Below, piece by piece: positions 9,801-22,036 of a DNA stretch of 64,000 nucleotides. The notes below the pieces were generated by a model. The model was not told the origin of the DNA. It searched no databases and worked only from the letters and a program-made list of their open reading frames with translations. The position numbers were made by a program, and so were the translations under genes. Source of the stretch: Turbatrix aceti (lineage: Eukaryota; Nematoda; Chromadorea; Rhabditida; Panagrolaimidae). Every line of letters starts with the position of its first letter. The stretch's first letter is position 1. The DNA lies in contig OZ017767.1 of assembly GCA_963969345.1 (NCBI GenBank), positions 5,050,739 to 5,114,738 of the forward strand, written 5' to 3'.

Positions 9801-12800
9801 TTTTACGCGTGGCTAAATTAGCTAAAATTTTGAAGTGAACTGGAGGCGACAAATGGCGTCCGATCTGGATCCTGAAAATTGATTCCGACTCAACTTTTTA
9901 CGCTTGTTCGAATGGGCCTACACTCGAGGCATAATAATGCATCCTACAATCTGTTTTTCCGGATCCAATATTTTACCGGCACAGGTATGCATAAAATCCA
10001 GGACGTGAAAATCGGCAAAATGTTTGCTGTCATCTTGTTCTGCATCAAAAAAGCTCTCGAAATCACCTACCCCGGGGTTCGTATCGAAATTTTGAAGGGT
10101 AAATAGTTCACTTGGAAAATTAAATCTTTTTTACGCGTGGCTAAATTAGCTAAAATTTTGAAGTGAACTGGAGGCGACAAATGGCGTCCGATCTGGATCC
10201 TGAAAATTGATTCCGACTCAACTTTTTACGCTTGTTCGAATGGGCCTACACTCGAGGCATAATAATGCATCCTACAATCTGTTTTTCCGGATCCAATATT
10301 TTACCGGCACAGGTATGCATAAAATCCAGGACGTGAAAATCGGCAAAATGTTTGCTGTCATCTTGTTCTGCATCAAAAAAGCTCTCGAAATCACCTACCC
10401 CGGGGTTCGTATCGAAATTTTGAAGGGTAAATAGTTCACTTGGAAAATTAAATCTTTTTTACGCGTGGCTAAATTAGCTAAAATTTTGAAGTGAACTGGA
10501 GGCGACAAATGGCGTCCGATCTGGATCCTGAAAATTGATTCCGACTCAACTTTTTACGCTTGTTCGAATGGGCCTACACTCGAGGCATAATAATGCATCC
10601 TACAATCTGTTTTTCCGGATCCAATATTTTACCGGCACAGGTATGCATAAAATCCAGGACGTGAAAATCGGCAAAATGTTTGCTGTCATCTTGTTCTGCA
10701 TCAAAAAAGCTCTCGAAATCACCTACCCCGGGGTTCGTATCGAAATTTTGAAGGGTAAATAGTTCACTTGGAAAATTAAATCTTTTTTACGCGTGGCTAA
10801 ATTAGCTAAAATTTTGAAGTGAACTGGAGGCGACAAATGGCGTCCGATCTGGATCCTGAAAATTGATTCCGACTCAACTTTTTACGCTTGTTCGAATGGG
10901 CCTACACTCGAGGCATAATAATGCATCCTACAATCTGTTTTTCCGGATCCAATATTTTACCGGCACAGGTATGCATAAAATCCAGGACGTGAAAATCGGC
11001 AAAATGTTTGCTGTCATCTTGTTCTGCATCAAAAAAGCTCTCGAAATCACCTACCCCGGGGTTCGTATCGAAATTTTGAAGGGTAAATAGTTCACTTGGA
11101 AAATTAAATCTTTTTTACGCGTGGCTAAATTAGCTAAAATTTTGAAGTGAACTGGAGGCGACAAATGGCGTCCGATCTGGATCCTGAAAATTGATTCCGA
11201 CTCAACTTTTTACGCTTGTTCGAATGGGCCTACACTCGAGGCATAATAATGCATCCTACAATCTGTTTTTCCGGATCCAATATTTTACCGGCACAGGTAT
11301 GCATAAAATCCAGGACGTGAAAATCGGCAAAATGTTTGCTGTCATCTTGTTCTGCATCAAAAAAGCTCTCGAAATCACCTACCCCGGGGTTCGTATCGAA
11401 ATTTTGAAGGGTAAATAGTTCACTTGGAAAATTAAATCTTTTTTACGCGTGGCTAAATTAGCTAAAATTTTGAAGTGAACTGGAGGCGACAAATGGCGTC
11501 CGATCTGGATCCTGAAAATTGATTCCGACTCAACTTTTTACGCTTGTTCGAATGGGCCTACACTCGAGGCATAATAATGCATCCTACAATCTGTTTTTCC
11601 GGATCCAATATTTTACCGGCACAGGTATGCATAAAATCCAGGACGTGAAAATCGGCAAAATGTTTGCTGTCATCTTGTTCTGCATCAAAAAAGCTCTCGA
11701 AATCACCTACCCCGGGGTTCGTATCGAAATTTTGAAGGGTAAATAGTTCACTTGGAAAATTAAATCTTTTTTACGCGTGGCTAAATTAGCTAAAATTTTG
11801 AAGTGAACTGGAGGCGACAAATGGCGTCCGATCTGGATCCTGAAAATTGATTCCGACTCAACTTTTTACGCTTGTTCGAATGGGCCTACACTCGAGGCAT
11901 AATAATGCATCCTACAATCTGTTTTTCCGGATCCAATATTTTACCGGCACAGGTATGCATAAAATCCAGGACGTGAAAATCGGCAAAATGTTTGCTGTCA
12001 TCTTGTTCTGCATCAAAAAAGCTCTCGAAATCACCTACCCCGGGGTTCGTATCGAAATTTTGAAGGGTAAATAGTTCACTTGGAAAATTAAATCTTTTTT
12101 ACGCGTGGCTAAATTAGCTAAAATTTTGAAGTGAACTGGAGGCGACAAATGGCGTCCGATCTGGATCCTGAAAATTGATTCCGACTCAACTTTTTACGCT
12201 TGTTCGAATGGGCCTACACTCGAGGCATAATAATGCATCCTACAATCTGTTTTTCCGGATCCAATATTTTACCGGCACAGGTATGCATAAAATCCAGGAC
12301 GTGAAAATCGGCAAAATGTTTGCTGTCATCTTGTTCTGCATCAAAAAAGCTCTCGAAATCACCTACCCCGGGGTTCGTATCGAAATTTTGAAGGGTAAAT
12401 AGTTCACTTGGAAAATTAAATCTTTTTTACGCGTGGCTAAATTAGCTAAAATTTTGAAGTGAACTGGAGGCGACAAATGGCGTCCGATCTGGATCCTGAA
12501 AATTGATTCCGACTCAACTTTTTACGCTTGTTCGAATGGGCCTACACTCGAGGCATAATAATGCATCCTACAATCTGTTTTTCCGGATCCAATATTTTAC
12601 CGGCACAGGTATGCATAAAATCCAGGACGTGAAAATCGGCAAAATGTTTGCTGTCATCTTGTTCTGCATCAAAAAAGCTCTCGAAATCACCTACCCCGGG
12701 GTTCGTATCGAAATTTTGAAGGGTAAATAGTTCACTTGGAAAATTAAATCTTTTTTACGCGTGGCTAAATTAGCTAAAATTTTGAAGTGAACTGGAGGCG

Positions 12801-15800
12801 ACAAATGGCGTCCGATCTGGATCCTGAAAATTGATTCCGACTCAACTTTTTACGCTTGTTCGAATGGGCCTACACTCGAGGCATAATAATGCATCCTACA
12901 ATCTGTTTTTCCGGATCCAATATTTTACCGGCACAGGTATGCATAAAATCCAGGACGTGAAAATCGGCAAAATGTTTGCTGTCATCTTGTTCTGCATCAA
13001 AAAAGCTCTCGAAATCACCTACCCCGGGGTTCGTATCGAAATTTTGAAGGGTAAATAGTTCACTTGGAAAATTAAATCTTTTTTACGCGTGGCTAAATTA
13101 GCTAAAATTTTGAAGTGAACTGGAGGCGACAAATGGCGTCCGATCTGGATCCTGAAAATTGATTCCGACTCAACTTTTTACGCTTGTTCGAATGGGCCTA
13201 CACTCGAGGCATAATAATGCATCCTACAATCTGTTTTTCCGGATCCAATATTTTACCGGCACAGGTATGCATAAAATCCAGGACGTGAAAATCGGCAAAA
13301 TGTTTGCTGTCATCTTGTTCTGCATCAAAAAAGCTCTCGAAATCACCTACCCCGGGGTTCGTATCGAAATTTTGAAGGGTAAATAGTTCACTTGGAAAAT
13401 TAAATCTTTTTTACGCGTGGCTAAATTAGCTAAAATTTTGAAGTGAACTGGAGGCGACAAATGGCGTCCGATCTGGATCCTGAAAATTGATTCCGACTCA
13501 ACTTTTTACGCTTGTTCGAATGGGCCTACACTCGAGGCATAATAATGCATCCTACAATCTGTTTTTCCGGATCCAATATTTTACCGGCACAGGTATGCAT
13601 AAAATCCAGGACGTGAAAATCGGCAAAATGTTTGCTGTCATCTTGTTCTGCATCAAAAAAGCTCTCGAAATCACCTACCCCGGGGTTCGTATCGAAATTT
13701 TGAAGGGTAAATAGTTCACTTGGAAAATTAAATCTTTTTTACGCGTGGCTAAATTAGCTAAAATTTTGAAGTGAACTGGAGGCGACAAATGGCGTCCGAT
13801 CTGGATCCTGAAAATTGATTCCGACTCAACTTTTTACGCTTGTTCGAATGGGCCTACACTCGAGGCATAATAATGCATCCTACAATCTGTTTTTCCGGAT
13901 CCAATATTTTACCGGCACAGGTATGCATAAAATCCAGGACGTGAAAATCGGCAAAATGTTTGCTGTCATCTTGTTCTGCATCAAAAAAGCTCTCGAAATC
14001 ACCTACCCCGGGGTTCGTATCGAAATTTTGAAGGGTAAATAGTTCACTTGGAAAATTAAATCTTTTTTACGCGTGGCTAAATTAGCTAAAATTTTGAAGT
14101 GAACTGGAGGCGACAAATGGCGTCCGATCTGGATCCTGAAAATTGATTCCGACTCAACTTTTTACGCTTGTTCGAATGGGCCTACACTCGAGGCATAATA
14201 ATGCATCCTACAATCTGTTTTTCCGGATCCAATATTTTACCGGCACAGGTATGCATAAAATCCAGGACGTGAAAATCGGCAAAATGTTTGCTGTCATCTT
14301 GTTCTGCATCAAAAAAGCTCTCGAAATCACCTACCCCGGGGTTCGTATCGAAATTTTGAAGGGTAAATAGTTCACTTGGAAAATTAAATCTTTTTTACGC
14401 GTGGCTAAATTAGCTAAAATTTTGAAGTGAACTGGAGGCGACAAATGGCGTCCGATCTGGATCCTGAAAATTGATTCCGACTCAACTTTTTACGCTTGTT
14501 CGAATGGGCCTACACTCGAGGCATAATAATGCATCCTACAATCTGTTTTTCCGGATCCAATATTTTACCGGCACAGGTATGCATAAAATCCAGGACGTGA
14601 AAATCGGCAAAATGTTTGCTGTCATCTTGTTCTGCATCAAAAAAGCTCTCGAAATCACCTACCCCGGGGTTCGTATCGAAATTTTGAAGGGTAAATAGTT
14701 CACTTGGAAAATTAAATCTTTTTTACGCGTGGCTAAATTAGCTAAAATTTTGAAGTGAACTGGAGGCGACAAATGGCGTCCGATCTGGATCCTGAAAATT
14801 GATTCCGACTCAACTTTTTACGCTTGTTCGAATGGGCCTACACTCGAGGCATAATAATGCATCCTACAATCTGTTTTTCCGGATCCAATATTTTACCGGC
14901 ACAGGTATGCATAAAATCCAGGACGTGAAAATCGGCAAAATGTTTGCTGTCATCTTGTTCTGCATCAAAAAAGCTCTCGAAATCACCTACCCCGGGGTTC
15001 GTATCGAAATTTTGAAGGGTAAATAGTTCACTTGGAAAATTAAATCTTTTTTACGCGTGGCTAAATTAGCTAAAATTTTGAAGTGAACTGGAGGCGACAA
15101 ATGGCGTCCGATCTGGATCCTGAAAATTGATTCCGACTCAACTTTTTACGCTTGTTCGAATGGGCCTACACTCGAGGCATAATAATGCATCCTACAATCT
15201 GTTTTTCCGGATCCAATATTTTACCGGCACAGGTATGCATAAAATCCAGGACGTGAAAATCGGCAAAATGTTTGCTGTCATCTTGTTCTGCATCAAAAAA
15301 GCTCTCGAAATCACCTACCCCGGGGTTCGTATCGAAATTTTGAAGGGTAAATAGTTCACTTGGAAAATTAAATCTTTTTTACGCGTGGCTAAATTAGCTA
15401 AAATTTTGAAGTGAACTGGAGGCGACAAATGGCGTCCGATCTGGATCCTGAAAATTGATTCCGACTCAACTTTTTACGCTTGTTCGAATGGGCCTACACT
15501 CGAGGCATAATAATGCATCCTACAATCTGTTTTTCCGGATCCAATATTTTACCGGCACAGGTATGCATAAAATCCAGGACGTGAAAATCGGCAAAATGTT
15601 TGCTGTCATCTTGTTCTGCATCAAAAAAGCTCTCGAAATCACCTACCCCGGGGTTCGTATCGAAATTTTGAAGGGTAAATAGTTCACTTGGAAAATTAAA
15701 TCTTTTTTACGCGTGGCTAAATTAGCTAAAATTTTGAAGTGAACTGGAGGCGACAAATGGCGTCCGATCTGGATCCTGAAAATTGATTCCGACTCAACTT

Positions 15801-16522
15801 TTTACGCTTGTTCGAATGGGCCTACACTCGAGGCATAATAATGCATCCTACAATCTGTTTTTCCGGATCCAATATTTTACCGGCACAGGTATGCATAAAA
15901 TCCAGGACGTGAAAATCGGCAAAATGTTTGCTGTCATCTTGTTCTGCATCAAAAAAGCTCTCGAAATCACCTACCCCGGGGTTCGTATCGAAATTTTGAA
16001 GGGTAAATAGTTCACTTGGAAAATTAAATCTTTTTTACGCGTGGCTAAATTAGCTAAAATTTTGAAGTGAACTGGAGGCGACAAATGGCGTCCGATCTGG
16101 ATCCTGAAAATTGATTCCGACTCAACTTTTTACGCTTGTTCGAATGGGCCTACACTCGAGGCATAATAATGCATCCTACAATCTGTTTTTCCGGATCCAA
16201 TATTTTACCGGCACAGGTATGCATAAAATCCAGGACGTGAAAATCGGCAAAATGTTTGCTGTCATCTTGTTCTGCATCAAAAAAGCTCTCGAAATCACCT
16301 ACCCCGGGGTTCGTATCGAAATTTTGAAGGGTAAATAGTTCACTTGGAAAATTAAATCTTTTTTACGCGTGGCTAAATTAGCTAAAATTTTGAAGTGAAC
16401 TGGAGGCGACAAATGGCGTCCGATCTGGATCCTGAAAATTGATTCCGACTCAACTTTTTACGCTTGTTCGAATGGGCCTACACTCGAGGCATAATAATGC
16501 ATCCTACAATCTGTTTTTCCGG
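6861..16522 (+). repeat. 328-bp satellite array, about 29.5 units, + orientation
   Basis: Tandem head-to-tail units of 328 bp; unit 3 is 329 bp. Nearly all units look identical. Exceptions are the first unit's left edge (TAAATGAGCT instead of TAAATTAGCT) and the spacers after units 3 (about 7821-7845) and 5 (about 8480-8510), where the T-run is changed to ATCTTTTGTACG-like or ACTTTTGTACG-like sequence. Each unit has a 9-bp inverted pair AGTTCACTT/AAGTGAACT (first at 7152-7160 and 7208-7216) and many six-base palindromes (GGATCC twice, ATGCAT twice, CTCGAG, TTCGAA, ACGCGT, CCCGGG). A 75-codon frame is open in every unit but begins at TTG; from its first ATG it would be 64 codons. I take it as chance openness kept by homogenisation. 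Confidence 0.95.
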
Positions 16523-17502
16523 CGCGTAAAAAAGATTTAATTTTCCAAGTGAACTATTTACCCTTCAAAATTTCGATACGAACCCCGGGGTAGGTGATTT
16601 CGAGAGCTTTTTTGATGCAGAACAAGATGACAGCAAACATTTTGCCGATTTTCACGTCCTGGATTTTATGCATACCTGTGCCGGTAAAATATTGGATCCG
16701 GAAAAACAGATTGTAGGATGCATTATTATGCCTCGAGTGTAGGCCCATTCGAACAAGCGTAAAAAGTTGAGTCGGAATCAATTTTCAGGATCCAGATCGG
16801 ACGCCATTTGTCGCCTCCAGTTCACTTCAAAATTTTAGCTAATTTAGCCACGCGTAAAAAAGATTTAATTTTCCAAGTGAACTATTTACCCTTCAAAATT
16901 TCGATACGAACCCCGGGGTAGGTGATTTCGAGAGCTTTTTTGATGCAGAACAAGATGACAGCAAACATTTTGCCGATTTTCACGTCCTGGATTTTATGCA
17001 TACCTGTGCCGGTAAAATATTGGATCCGGAAAAACAGATTGTAGGATGCATTATTATGCCTCGAGTGTAGGCCCATTCGAACAAGCGTAAAAAGTTGAGT
17101 CGGAATCAATTTTCAGGATCCAGATCGGACGCCATTTGTCGCCTCCAGTTCACTTCAAAATTTTAGCTAATTTAGCCACGCGTAAAAAAGATTTAATTTT
17201 CCAAGTGAACTATTTACCCTTCAAAATTTCGATACGAACCCCGGGGTAGGTGATTTCGAGAGCTTTTTTGATGCAGAACAAGATGACAGCAAACATTTTG
17301 CCGATTTTCACGTCCTGGATTTTATGCATACCTGTGCCGGTAAAATATTGGATCCGGAAAAACAGATTGTAGGATGCATTATTATGCCTCGAGTGTAGGC
17401 CCATTCGAACAAGCGTAAAAAGTTGAGTCGGAATCAATTTTCAGGATCCAGATCGGACGCCATTTGTCGCCTCCAGTTCACTTCAAAACTTTAGCTCATT
17501 TA
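16523..17502 (-). repeat. 328-bp satellite array, 3 units, inverted
   Basis: Three units of the same satellite in reverse orientation, joined to the + array at 16522/16523. At the junction the + unit breaks after TTTTTCCGG and the inverted unit begins at CGCGTAAAAAAG. There is no shared base at the join, and the inversion point is not at the same phase of the unit on the two sides. All three units are of the consensus type. The innermost spacer is consensus, whereas its mirror partner in the + array (after unit 3) is a variant. Confidence 0.95.
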
Positions 17503-20500
17503 ATCGACCGCGGGCCGGCCTGAGTATTTTTGAAACCGGGCGGAAATGCCGAAAAAAAATTTACTTGTCATTTTTTCGACAAAAAGCATGATTTTCGGAC
17601 GTTTTGGTGTTGCATTCATCACTATTTTTTACTTTTTACCATTAGTAGATGATTAGTACCCCTATTGATACAGTTTTTGGTTGTTTTGAACATAAATTTC
17701 TCCAAAATTTGTTCAAAACAATTCGCCGTTCTGTTTCCCATCGGAGATGCCGGACATGAGTAGTTTGACTGGAAGTTTCACGTCGATTTGATTCACCGAA
17801 TTTTTCAAAATCTCAAATGCATGACAAATTGTAGCAAATTGCAATAATGATTGTTATGCAGGGGCCAAAAAGGTGTCAAGCCTGATGGTGAAATAATGCA
17901 ACATTGACTTAACGGATGCACACACCAAACGAACTGTAACTGCACTGCCAAATAATAGTGAAAGAACGATTTTTTGCTTGATTCCTGCAGCGATTTTGAA
18001 CGACCGCTTGTTTTGCCAGTTTTGGCGGGTACAGTATTGCAGTGTCGTGCATCGCACTTTTGGCCTGCTTTTTGTTTTTTCTTCCTTGTTCTTCCATTTC
18101 TGTCATCCTTTTTTTAATTTCTTTTTTTGTGTCATTTTGTTTAACGTTTGATTGCATGTTTGTACCGAGAGTAAATAAATTAATGAATTAGGCTGCGATT
18201 CTGTTGCCAGACGTCTGACACGTTGAGATACTGTTAACTTTGTGCTGTGGGGTATTTTTATTTGTGTAAGGGGGAGGGGAGGGATGGGGGAATTTAGGCA
18301 CTTTCAAAGCACACCTGGCCCGATATATCAGCGCTGGAACACGTAAATGGTTACGTTTTAGGTAAATTGTGAGTTTTTTTTCCTGAAAAAGTTTTTATAT
18401 TCGTGAATTTATTTTCAGGGATTCAACACAACCGATATGATGACGATGGCGAGGAGGAGGTGGTTTGTGGAGGTGGTGTTGGTGGTGGAGGTGGTGGTGG
18501 TGGAGGTGGAGGTGGAGGTGGAAGAGGTGGTGGAGGTGGAGGATGATTACGATGACGAGCCCAGCAGAACGACAGTAAATGTGAGTATTTTTATTTGAAA
18601 AAGTGGGAACCCAAAAAAAGGACAATTTTCGAGGGACAGTAAAAACTTTCAAAAATATACTAAAATTGTTCCAGTTTTTGTTAACAATCAAATCAAGGGA
18701 ATAATAGGGAAATATTTTGACAACTGCCTAAAATCAACAATTTCGTTTGAGTTATCGATGGAGTAGGCCAAAAACTTGCGGGAGTGTTTGTGCGGACACA
18801 TATTAAAAGAACAATAAATTTACCAAATAACAACAACTAAAACATCATAATTCGGGGGGAAAACACCGAAAAAGATAAGTTCGTAGTTGAAAAAAAGGTT
18901 GGCTGGGCGGGGAATTGAACCGCAGCCTAATATTGGGAAAAAATGTGAACGAGCCGAACGAAACCACTTCGCTATTGCAACACAGTTGTTATGCATTATT
19001 TCTGACTGATAACCCAACAAATGCCTCAAAAAAATCGGCGCGCCTAGTTTTCCTCCTCGTTTTTTCAACATAAAAAAACGGAACAGGGGGGCTTTTTAGT
19101 GCTCCCCTGCTCCTTTGCGCACCCCACCCGACATCTGGAGCACATGGGGCACCCCAGATGCCAGGTGGCGCCGCTTTTCTGTCTCGCCCGCGCCCCCAGC
19201 CCTACTCGCCCCCGTCCCCGCGCACCCAACCCCACCCCGCGCACCCAACCCCACCCCGCGCACCCAACCCCGCCCGCACCCCCTCCCCCGTACCCGCCCC
19301 CGTCCCCTCTCCCCACCTCCCCCAAAAAATCCCTGCCCCCATCACCGGGAACAGGGAGAGGTTCTCCATCACCGGAGAACCCCTGTTGGGCCCTCCTTCG
19401 GCGGAGGGCCCCCCACACCCCTTCCCCTAGCCCACCCAATCAACCCCCCGGATGCCACACGTGCACTGGTTTTTTTTTTGCACGTGTGGCAGAGCCGGAT
19501 TTTTTTTATTTTAAACAAAATCATTTTTTTGATGAACGCCGGTTTCGTAGTTGACTCTGCTGATCCAGGGTGAAAAAATACGTCGGCTGGGCATCAGTGG
19601 GTGCCAGCCAACGTGTTGATAGGCAGCTTGCTCCTGAATTGTTGTCGTGAGCCGTCGAGAGACATGAAAGGGCTATTCGAGTGTGTAGATGGTGTTGGAG
19701 CGAGGATTTGTGGATGACAGTGAGCAAAAATACCTCAAAAGACTGGTCATTCCAGACCGGACAATTCCGGATTTTTGCGATTACGTGAAAAAATTATTTT
19801 AGTCAAATTTAGAGAGAAATATTTTCGAAAAAAATTGTGTGTTAGTCTTAATCAAAAAAAGTTTGAAATAATTTGAAAAAAAAGTTTTGAGAAAAAATCT
19901 TTTGTAAGTTTGCCAACCATTAGTAAGTTGCAGTAGGCGTCTAGGAAGAGCAGAAGTAGGACGTAGACCATCGGGAACATGCCGGCATCGTGAGCCGCTT
20001 TCTGATCTAGCTGTTGTCGTGCAGGTCACTGTCGATTGGAATGGCACAGTTGAAACTGCAGTTATCGTACCTCAAAAGACTGGCTACGCCAGACCGGGCA
20101 CTTTCCGGATTTTTTTGTTACATGAAAAATTATTTTAATTCAGGATGAGAAAAACTGTTCCAAAAAAAAATTTTTTTTTTGTCGCAATTAAAAAATAAAA
20201 TGAAAAAAGTTGTTTTTATAAAAATCTTTTGTAAATTTGTGTACCAACCAACACTGAGTTGCAGGGCAAGAAAACGTGAGCGGGTAGTGGAAATAGGGCC
20301 AACGGCATCCGTAGTCGCAGCAGCCTGACCTGATCGGTCCGTGGCGCCGGTGTGTGCCCAAGGAGTTCTGGTTTGTTGCTGTCGCTGTCTTGTTTGAAAT
20401 CATGCAAGTAAAAAAATCTGTTAACAAAACCTAAAAAGACTGGCTATGCCAGACCGGGAAAATTCCGGATTTTGTTGTTACACAAAAAATATAAAAAGTG

Positions 20501-22005
20501 CGTTCAAAATTCGAATAAAAAAATTTTCGTACACGTGTTTTTTGTGTGCCGAGGTGAATAAATCCAAAAAGAAGTAAAAACAGATGAGAGTGGAAAAATA
20601 TATAAAAACCATCCTGATAGCAGCATGTGGCATAGAGTCGTCGTCGAGGACTGTGATTGGGATACAAGTGAACCGATACTGTAGACGTTTTATGGTTGTA
20701 GCCGGTTCGGTAGGCTCGCTGTGGTGTCGCCTAGGTACCTCAAAAGACTGGTCATCCCAGACCGGACATTTCCGGATTTGGTGGTTACGTGAAAAATAAT
20801 TTTAATCCAGGATGAGAAAAAATCTGTTTCAAAAAAATGTGTTTTTGTAGTTGCAATTGAAAATGTTTGAAAATTGTAATTTCGTACACACGTGTTTTCT
20901 GTGTGCCGAGGTGAATCGATAGAAAAAAAATTAAATGAGGTGAAAAATAATAAAAACCATCCTGACTGTAGCCTGAGTCGTCGCCGGGGACTGGGGTGAG
21001 TACGTCCTATTGAACGGATAATGCTGATGTTTTTTGTTGCAGTCGGTTCAGTTGAGGACCAGGAACAGGTAAACGCCGTGGTAGGCTCGCTGCGGTGTCG
21101 CACAGGTATCTCAAAAGACTGGCTGCGCCAGACCGGGTATTTTTCCGGATTTTTGTGATTTTATAGAATAATTTTAAAAAATAGTTTTGGACGCTGGCAG
21201 GCAGCTTTGAAAAAAATTTTTGTTTTCTGGTTTTTAAAACATTCTTAAACACAAAATGTGAAGTTTAAACCAACTATCCGGGAACTTCAGCTTGCCAGGT
21301 AGTGAGAGATATCGGTTGAGCGGTACAAGTGTCGTACCGAGCGATGCTGGTGGGTCGTGAGGTGCAGGAACGAGTACAGGTGTCGTTGGGGTAGATGCGA
21401 GCAATGTTCCGATTTGCTTTTCGGTAGTACGTACGCTGGATAAACTTGTGGTCAATGTCGAGCGAAGTTTAAGGAAGCGAATTACTGAAGATCTTCACTT
21501 GAGGCGAGTGTATCGGGTTGTTCGGGAAACTTTGGAAAAAAGCAGCCGTATTTTGAGATCTGCAAATTTTTATTTTAATTGAAAAATGGAAAAAAGCAAA
21601 ATAATTTTGTGCTATTGTTATAAAATTTCTGGTGGTTTTGTTTTGTGAACAAAAAACGATCGGAATGTGATCATGTAGGCGTAGTCAAAAAAGCGCGTGA
21701 AAAAAGGTTTTGTTTTTGAGTAACATTTTTTTACAAAAAATAAATCTTGAACTTGTTTTTACAAAAAACCTACCTTTAAGTTTGGAAAGAAGGCTGTCGC
21801 ATGAAGAGGAACTGCATCTGTGGATGATGCAGATCAAGTTCATGAAAAAAGTGCTTGATTGAATGGGAGTCCAGTCCAGTAGTGTTCGGAAGGACTGGAC
21901 TGGAAGCACTTGACGATGATAATCGTGTAGTCAAAAAACAGTGATGTGGACGCCGTGAATTCAGGTGTCCATATTTCAGGAAGCAAGGGGGTGGCCATAC
22001 GGCTC

Positions 22006-22036
<31 letters not shown>

